Source: Salegentibacter sp. R32
Lineage (GTDB): Bacteria; Bacteroidota; Bacteroidia; Flavobacteriales; Flavobacteriaceae
NCBI RefSeq assembly: GCF_008692195.1
Contig: NZ_RXOM01000060.1
Span: 62,001 to 126,000, forward strand
Direction of reading: 5' to 3'
Length of the DNA: 64,000 nt
The notes below the pieces were generated by a model that had not been told where the DNA came from, made no database searches, and saw only the letters and a list, made by a program, of their open reading frames with translations. The first letter of the stretch is position 1; the number at the start of each line of letters is the position of its first letter. The position numbers were made by a program, and so were the translations under genes. Of the stretch, positions 58,707 through 64,000 are shown in pieces.

Positions 58707-60611
58707 TTGATGATGAAAAATATAATTACACTATTAGGTTTATTTTGTTTGATGGTAGCTTGTCAAGAAGATGATTATGATGCACCACCAAGCCCCGGTA
58801 GAATGATTAAAAGTTTTACTTTAGAGAACGGTCAAGTGGGCAATGCGAGTATTAGAAGCAATATTGAAGACCCAAAAGTAATCGTGAAAATTTCTCAGTA
58901 TGAAGATTTAACTTCGGTTATTCCTAACATCAAAATATCAGAAGGGGCAAGTATTTCTCCCAATTCAGGAGAAGCTATTGATATTTCAGAAAATACTACA
59001 AAAACTTATAAAGTTACTGCTGCTTCTGGTCAAGAATTAGATTGGACGGTAGAATTTAACCTTGTAGATACAAATTTAGGAGAATATGGAGCGTACATCA
59101 TTAAAAGTAGAGCAAGTGAAAAATCTCTAGCCGTAGCTGGAGATACTTTGTACAATGAAAAATATTGGGATGGTGCTTTTATTAACTTAGAAAATACAAC
59201 ATCAGAAGTTGGGAGTTTAGTGAGTAAATATAAAAAATGGCATATCATTTTACATTCTTCTGAAGGTGAAGTAGATTATTTTAAAATCAGGAATATGTTT
59301 TCCGGTAAGTTTATAAGTGCTCCCCTAGAAAACTCAAGTGAAGAAGAGGCTCAATTGATACAAGTTGGCTATGAGCCCTCTTCAGAAAATGAAGACTTAG
59401 AACTGTGGGAAGGTAGGAAGATAGGAGATTATTATGAATTCGTAAATAAAGCCAATGGACTTTACCTTACCGATTTATCTTCTGATGAAATTGATTCAGA
59501 AAGTTTGGCAATACAATCTCCCGCATCGGGAGAAGAAAATCAAGAATGGAATCTAATTCCTATTGAAAACGAATCGTACCGCGACGATATATTTACTAAT
59601 TTCTTTGAAAGAAATGAGGAATGGATGGGATCGGTAGCTTTTGACCAAGGGAATAGTATTCCCTTAACTTGGGGACCAAATGCCGGAAAAGTACTATGGA
59701 TTACAGAAGATTCTTGGGATGGTGCACAACTTACTCCAAATGATCGATTTGATTGTAATCATTTTTTTTGGTATAATAATTCCATCTTAATTCAACCATA
59801 TGAAGATGATTGGGATCCTGAACATACGGTAAGTATTACCAATTCACAAGAAACCGTTCATCCCCGCCAAATGTTTGATGATACGCCCGGTAATGATTGG
59901 GTATGGCCTGGAACGGGAGTAGAAATTGAAGATAAAGTGTACATTTTTGCAGGAGAGGGTACTGAATTAAACGCTAATGAGAATGCCATGTATGTTCTTA
60001 CTCAAAATGCCGGTACCGAATGGGATGTGGAACGAAAAACCCCAAATGGCATTACAGGAGCTGCTGGTTGGATAAAAGATGGTGACGGTTATATTTACAC
60101 TTTTACAAGAGAATCTATTGGTTATGGTTATGAAAATTATATACATGTGGGGAGATGGCCAGAAAACGATCCTGATACTTGGGAGTTTTGGGATGGTTCT
60201 TCGTGGGTAGAAGAAATGCCACAAGGAAGCTCAAGTTCTGTATTTACAGGCTTAACCAATATTGGGGTGGCAAAAGTAAACGATAAGTATGTAATCATGT
60301 CGGTAGATCAAGGCTTTTTTTGTGATGTAGATCGGGGAAAAGTCTATATTTCTACATCTAATAACCCAACGGGACCTTTTTCAGAACCGAAACTGGTATA
60401 TCAAATTACAGAATATCTAAAGGGCCAATATACAAGATATTATACCACAATTGTACACCCACATGCAGATAATGGTCATCAAGAACTGTTGTTGAGTTAC
60501 AGTGTTAATTTTGGAGCTTGTGAGCAAGAGCCTTGTCAAGAGGGCTTCCTAGATCCATATTATTATAGAATAAAAGGAATTCGAGTCCCTTATGAAATGA
60601 TTGGCTTATAA
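58707..60611 (+). CDS. Lipoprotein with DUF5018-like, ricin-like and DUF5005/DUF4185-like propeller domains
   Basis: A 634-residue lipoprotein (lipobox MVACQ, Cys20). Residues about 28-118 resemble the Ig-like DUF5018 domain (IKSFTLENGQVGNASI ... ISEGASISPNSGEAIDI ... YKVTAASGQELDWTVEF). Residues about 125-290 look like a ricin-type beta-trefoil (GAYIIKSRASEKSLAVAGD ... YYEFVNKANGLYLTDL ... ENQEWNLIPI). Residues about 295-634 form a propeller-like domain related to that of the 28910 product: WEFWDGSSWVEEMPQG, YISTSNNPTGPFSEPKLVY and ELLLSYSVNFGACE parallel WEFYDGSNWV, ENPEGPWTQAQTVY and FQISYSVNSW. Enzymatic role unknown; probably a surface glycan-active or glycan-binding protein. Confidence 0.72.
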   Translation: MMMKNIITLLGLFCLMVACQEDDYDAPPSPGRMIKSFTLENGQVGNASIRSNIEDPKVIVKISQYEDLTSVIPNIKISEGASISPNSGEAIDISENTTKTYKVTAASGQELDWTVEFNLVDTNLGEYGAYIIKSRASEKSLAVAGDTLYNEKYWDGAFINLENTTSEVGSLVSKYKKWHIILHSSEGEVDYFKIRNMFSGKFISAPLENSSEEEAQLIQVGYEPSSENEDLELWEGRKIGDYYEFVNKANGLYLTDLSSDEIDSESLAIQSPASGEENQEWNLIPIENESYRDDIFTNFFERNEEWMGSVAFDQGNSIPLTWGPNAGKVLWITEDSWDGAQLTPNDRFDCNHFFWYNNSILIQPYEDDWDPEHTVSITNSQETVHPRQMFDDTPGNDWVWPGTGVEIEDKVYIFAGEGTELNANENAMYVLTQNAGTEWDVERKTPNGITGAAGWIKDGDGYIYTFTRESIGYGYENYIHVGRWPENDPDTWEFWDGSSWVEEMPQGSSSSVFTGLTNIGVAKVNDKYVIMSVDQGFFCDVDRGKVYISTSNNPTGPFSEPKLVYQITEYLKGQYTRYYTTIVHPHADNGHQELLLSYSVNFGACEQEPCQEGFLDPYYYRIKGIRVPYEMIGL

Positions 60612-60703
60612 AATTCATTTTTTGAATGTTTGTGTTTGGTAGTAAGGGGGAGATAAGTGAAAAATTTCTTCCCCTTTTTCTAAAAATTAAAAAATCTTTA
60701 CTC

Positions 60704-62821
60704 TTGAAACTATATCAAAAATTCTTCGTTTTACTGTTTGCTTTTTTTTCAATTCAAGCAATGGCCCAAAATTCTTTTTTAGCTGAAAAAGATATTGCTA
60801 TATTTTATCCAAAAGATTTTGATTCTTTACAAACCCTGCCTTCTTTGGCTATTGTACATCCTTTGACTAAACAAAGGAATCTACCGGATAATTGGGAAAT
60901 TCAACCAAAATTCAGCTTAATAGACGGTAAAAATGCAGTTGAAATAAATTTTGCTGAAAGTACCGACTTATATGGAACAGGTGAAGTTACCGGAAGTTTA
61001 AGAAGAAACGGAAGGGAAATAACCCTCTGGAATACCGATAACGGAAACTACTTACAATACAATGGAGACAGACTCTACCAATCACATCCTTGGGTGTTGG
61101 GAGTTCGTGAAGATGGTACTTCTTTTGGAATTATTGCCGATCATACCTGGAAACAAGAAATAAAATTGAACCATCCTATTCAAATGATTAGTGAAGGACC
61201 CTCGTTTCGTGTAATTGTCATTGAAAAAGAAACACCTCAAGAAGTCGTTCAAGCTTTAGGGAAATTAACAGGAACTATAGAATTACCTCCCTTATGGGCT
61301 ATTGGCTATCAACAATCTAGATTTTCATATTATCCGCAACAACAAGCAGCTTCTATTGTGGATGAATTTAGAAATCGACAAATTCCCTTAGATGTGCTGT
61401 GGATGGATATTAATTATATGGACGGTTTTAGAATATTCACTTTTGACCCAAAAGGATATGCTGATCCAAAAAAATTAAACGAGTATTTGCATAAAAACGA
61501 TGTGAAATCTGTCTTTATGATCGACCCTGGCGTAAAAAAAGAAGAAGGATATTTTGTTTACGACCAAGGAACGAGTGGGAATCATTGGACGCTTAATAAA
61601 AATAATGAAGCCTTTACCGGTAAAGTTTGGCCGGGACAATGTGTATTCCCAGATTATACAAGACCTGAAACCAGAACTTGGTGGGCTTCACTCTATAAAG
61701 ATTTTATGAGTTTAGGAGTCGATGGAGTTTGGAACGATATGAATGAGCCTTCAGTATTTGATGGAACTAACGGAAGTATGCCTCCCGATAACTTTCATAG
61801 AGGTGGAGGTGAATTACCCAAAGGAAGCCACTTGCGTTATCACAATGTTTATGGAATGCTTATGGTAAAAGCAACTCGGGAAGGAATTTTAGAGACAAAT
61901 CCCAATAAACGACCATTCGTGCTTTCAAGGTCTAATTTTATGGGTGGTCAGCGCTACGCAGCTACTTGGACGGGCGATAACAAATCTACTTTCGACTATT
62001 TAAAAGAATCCATCCCAATGTCTATTAACTTGGGACTTTCGGGACAACCTTTTAACGGTCCTGATATTGGAGGATTTTCAGGAGATGCCAATCCAGAACT
62101 TTTCGGTCAGTGGATTGCGTTGGGAGCGTATTATCCATTTTCCAGAAACCATACTTCAACAGAAACCGTGGCACAAGAACCTTGGGCGTTTGGTGAAGAA
62201 ATAGAAAAGGTTTCCAGAACGGCCATTAACAGAAGGTATAAGCTACTTCCTTATTTATATACTTTATTCCGAGAGGCTTCAGTGAATGGAATGCCGGTGA
62301 TGCGTCCCATATATTTTGCAGATATAAAAGACAAAACATTAAGGGAGGAAGAACAAGCATTTCTCATTGGAAAAGACTTAATGATTATTCCGCGATGGGC
62401 TAAAAATGTCCATGAACCTAAGGGGAATTGGGAAACTATTCCATTTGAAAAAGAAGACGATGGCTACCAATCTATCGTAAAATTAAGACCGGGGGGTGTG
62501 GTTCCTATTTCAAAGATTGTTCAAAGTACCGAAGAATATTCAGCAGAAAAAATAACCCTTCTTGTCAATTTAGCTGAAAGAGGAAAAGCTTCAGGAAGTT
62601 TGTATGACGATGAAAAAGATGGTTTTGGATATAAAAATGGTGAATTTTCACTATTTGAATTCAAAGCAAAAAGAGTTTCAAAAAATCAAATTAAAGTTAG
62701 AATAAAACAAAAAGAAGGAAATAGAAAAATTAAACAACAATATAGAATCGGTTGGGTAAAAGATAATCAAATACACTACAGTGCTTGGTCATATTCTAAT
62801 AACATTCACTTGATAATTTAA
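60704..62821 (+). CDS. GH31 glycoside hydrolase (alpha-glucosidase-like)
   Basis: A 705-residue secreted enzyme. I choose the TTG at 60704, which begins a compact signal peptide (MKLYQKFFVLLFAFFSIQAM when read as Met, cleaved near AMAQ). The longest frame starts with ATG at 60626 but adds an unlikely 26 residues. GH31 motifs are DVLWMDINYMDGFRIFTFD, GVWNDMNEPSVFDG with nucleophile Asp345, AATWTGDNKSTF with acid/base Asp425, GPDIGGFSGD and RYKLLPYLYTLFREA. An N-terminal beta domain and C-terminal sheets complete the normal layout. The family includes alpha-glucosidases and alpha-xylosidases; the NDMNEPS form fits alpha-glucosidase. Last gene of unit 4. Confidence 0.93.
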   Translation: MKLYQKFFVLLFAFFSIQAMAQNSFLAEKDIAIFYPKDFDSLQTLPSLAIVHPLTKQRNLPDNWEIQPKFSLIDGKNAVEINFAESTDLYGTGEVTGSLRRNGREITLWNTDNGNYLQYNGDRLYQSHPWVLGVREDGTSFGIIADHTWKQEIKLNHPIQMISEGPSFRVIVIEKETPQEVVQALGKLTGTIELPPLWAIGYQQSRFSYYPQQQAASIVDEFRNRQIPLDVLWMDINYMDGFRIFTFDPKGYADPKKLNEYLHKNDVKSVFMIDPGVKKEEGYFVYDQGTSGNHWTLNKNNEAFTGKVWPGQCVFPDYTRPETRTWWASLYKDFMSLGVDGVWNDMNEPSVFDGTNGSMPPDNFHRGGGELPKGSHLRYHNVYGMLMVKATREGILETNPNKRPFVLSRSNFMGGQRYAATWTGDNKSTFDYLKESIPMSINLGLSGQPFNGPDIGGFSGDANPELFGQWIALGAYYPFSRNHTSTETVAQEPWAFGEEIEKVSRTAINRRYKLLPYLYTLFREASVNGMPVMRPIYFADIKDKTLREEEQAFLIGKDLMIIPRWAKNVHEPKGNWETIPFEKEDDGYQSIVKLRPGGVVPISKIVQSTEEYSAEKITLLVNLAERGKASGSLYDDEKDGFGYKNGEFSLFEFKAKRVSKNQIKVRIKQKEGNRKIKQQYRIGWVKDNQIHYSAWSYSNNIHLII

Positions 62822-62843
62822 GTGAATAAATTGCCAAAAAAAG

Positions 62844-62857
62844 CTAAACCGATTTAG
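62844..62857. promoter_or_regulatory. LacI-type operator, PUL unit 5
   Basis: CTAAACCGATTTAG has matching CTAAA/TTTAG arms around CCGA and retains the CG centre of the other PUL sites. A TAATATTG (62868-62875), one mismatch from the -7 consensus, follows, and the ROK gene starts at 62881. Confidence 0.6.
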
Positions 62858-62880
62858 TTATATTTTTTAATATTGTACGC

Positions 62881-64000
62881 ATGAATATATATGCAGATAA
62901 AAGAATTGTTTTGACCTTAGATGCCGGAGGAACAAATTTTGTTTTTTCAGCTTTAAAAGGAGGAGAAGAAATTGTGAAGCCAATTACACTTCCTTCTAAT
63001 TCCCATCATTTAGAAAAATGTTTAAAAACCATCATTGAAGGTTTTAAATTAATTATAAAAGAATTATTGCCTCAAAAACCTATAGCGATAAGTTTTGCTT
63101 TTCCTGGACCTGCAGATTATAAAAACGGAATTATAGGAGACCTTATTAACTTACCTTCTTTTAAAGGAGGAGTGGCACTCGGCCCAATGTTAGAAAATAT
63201 TTTCGAGCTTCCCACTTACATCAATAACGATGGCGACCTTTTTACTTATGGAGAAGCGATTGCAGGGATTTTACAAGAACTAAATGAAGATTTAAAGAAG
63301 AACAAAATTAAAAAACAATTCAATAATCTCTTCGGAATTACTTTAGGAACAGGATTTGGTGGCGGAATTGTCATTAACCAAAATATATTTGAAGGCGATA
63401 ATTCAGCAGCTGGTGAAATTTGGTTAATGCGGGATTTTAAGAATACAAAACTTTTGGTAGAAGAGAGTGTGAGTATTAGGGCCATTCAAAGAGTTTACGG
63501 GGAAATTTCAGGAGATAAACAAACATTAACTCCTCGTGAAATTTATTACATCGCTACTGGGAAGGCAAAAGGGAATCAAGCAGCAGCATTAAAAGCCTTT
63601 AGTGAAATGTCCTTAATGATTGGAGAATCTTTGGCGAATGCTATTACTTTATTAGATGGACCTATTGTAGTAGGTGGTGGAATTTCCGGTGCTTCAGAAT
63701 TAATAGTTCCCGGAGTGGTAAAACACCTAAATGGTTTTATAGAAAATTTAGAAAGTGAAAAAATACCGCGCTTGGTTTCTAAAGTCTATAATATGGATGA
63801 AAAACAATCCTATGAGTCTTTTTTAAATTGGCCAAGTAAGAAAATAAAGATACCCTTTAGCGATAAAGAAATCCGTTATAATCCTGAAAAAAGACTTGCA
63901 ATTGGTCTTTCTAGATTAGGCACAAGTAGAGCAATTTGTTTAGGAGCCTATGCTTTTGCATTGGCAAAGATGAATTCTCAACAACCAAATTCCGATTTAC
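62881..64000 (+). CDS. ROK family sugar kinase, 3' end outside the window
   Basis: At least 373 residues, open to the window edge. ROK features are the phosphate loop LTLDAGGTNFVFSAL (residues about 11-25), SFAFPGPADYKNGIIGDLINLPSF, the sugar-binding INNDGDLFTYGEAIAG, and GITLGTGFGGGIVINQNIFEG. The cysteine zinc motif common in ROK proteins is absent: the segment after AAGEIW has no cysteine. There is no DNA-binding domain, so this is an enzyme, probably phosphorylating mannose, glucose or an N-acetylhexosamine released by the PUL. An operator precedes it; the start codon lies only five bases after the -7-like box, so the leader is very short or absent. Confidence 0.85.
   Translation, partial: MNIYADKRIVLTLDAGGTNFVFSALKGGEEIVKPITLPSNSHHLEKCLKTIIEGFKLIIKELLPQKPIAISFAFPGPADYKNGIIGDLINLPSFKGGVALGPMLENIFELPTYINNDGDLFTYGEAIAGILQELNEDLKKNKIKKQFNNLFGITLGTGFGGGIVINQNIFEGDNSAAGEIWLMRDFKNTKLLVEESVSIRAIQRVYGEISGDKQTLTPREIYYIATGKAKGNQAAALKAFSEMSLMIGESLANAITLLDGPIVVGGGISGASELIVPGVVKHLNGFIENLESEKIPRLVSKVYNMDEKQSYESFLNWPSKKIKIPFSDKEIRYNPEKRLAIGLSRLGTSRAICLGAYAFALAKMNSQQPNSDL

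Noticed and set aside
18350-64000. Possible mobile-element origin of the PUL (integrase, IS ends, flanking tRNA)
   Set aside because: I found no transposase, integrase, tRNA or terminal repeat around 18.4 kb, and base use looks like the flanking genes. The right end lies outside the window, so transfer cannot be excluded.
1-64000. CRISPR arrays, defence islands, prophage or secondary-metabolite clusters
   Set aside because: No regular repeat-spacer pattern and no cas, restriction, phage or synthase genes were seen in any part of the window.

Overview
The window looks like chromosome of a Bacteroidota bacterium, most likely a flavobacterium (Flavobacteriaceae). The evidence is AT-rich DNA, promoters of the TAnnTTTG type, SusC/SusD pairs, type IX secretion (T9SS) sorting tails, Bacteroidota lipoprotein signals and few Shine-Dalgarno sites. 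I cannot name the genus from sequence alone. I see no rRNA, tRNA, CRISPR array, phage gene or insertion sequence, and no gene-free stretch longer than 300 bases.

Bases 1-8.0 kb are mostly housekeeping: a possible nusB tail, a DUF1573 lipoprotein, yajC, a YdeI-like protein, pepT, pyrD, a LysE-type exporter, HMG-CoA lyase, a TPR histidine kinase and a small eight-cysteine protein. From 8.2 to 15.0 kb lies a divergent locus that I read as heme/iron related. Leftward are a TonB-dependent receptor and two HmuY-like proteins, one a lipoprotein and one carrying a T9SS tail. Rightward are a DUF6607-like protein, a covalent-FMN-type protein and a small histidine-bearing membrane protein. Two similar palindromes sit between the two units. 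A universal stress protein, guaB and a first acetate-channel gene follow (15.0-18.4 kb).

From 18.5 kb to the window end is one large polysaccharide utilisation locus (PUL). It encodes a GH38-like enzyme, a GDSL esterase, three GH92 alpha-mannosidases, GH97, a CE1-like esterase, a LacI regulator, two related DUF5005/DUF4185-like propeller proteins, GH2 with CBM32, two sialate-O-acetylesterase-type enzymes, two SusD, two SusC, three small accessory proteins (DUF4961/DUF5004-like), a sulfatase, a lipoprotein GH130, a second acetate channel, GH31 and a ROK sugar kinase cut by the window edge.

CG-centred palindromes of the TAAAACGTTTTA type precede five transcription units (18.5, 28.9, 31.7, 38.5 and 62.9 kb). 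The lacI gene at 27.7 kb is therefore a good candidate for the single local regulator. Two of these promoters carry paired sites 33-34 bp apart. The gene set suggests a mannose-rich glycan carrying O-acetyl groups and probably sulfate. Released acetate would enter through SatP/AceTr channels, and one of these genes lies inside the PUL operon. No endo-acting glycanase is visible, so the initial cut must be made by genes outside the window or by one of the unassigned propeller proteins.
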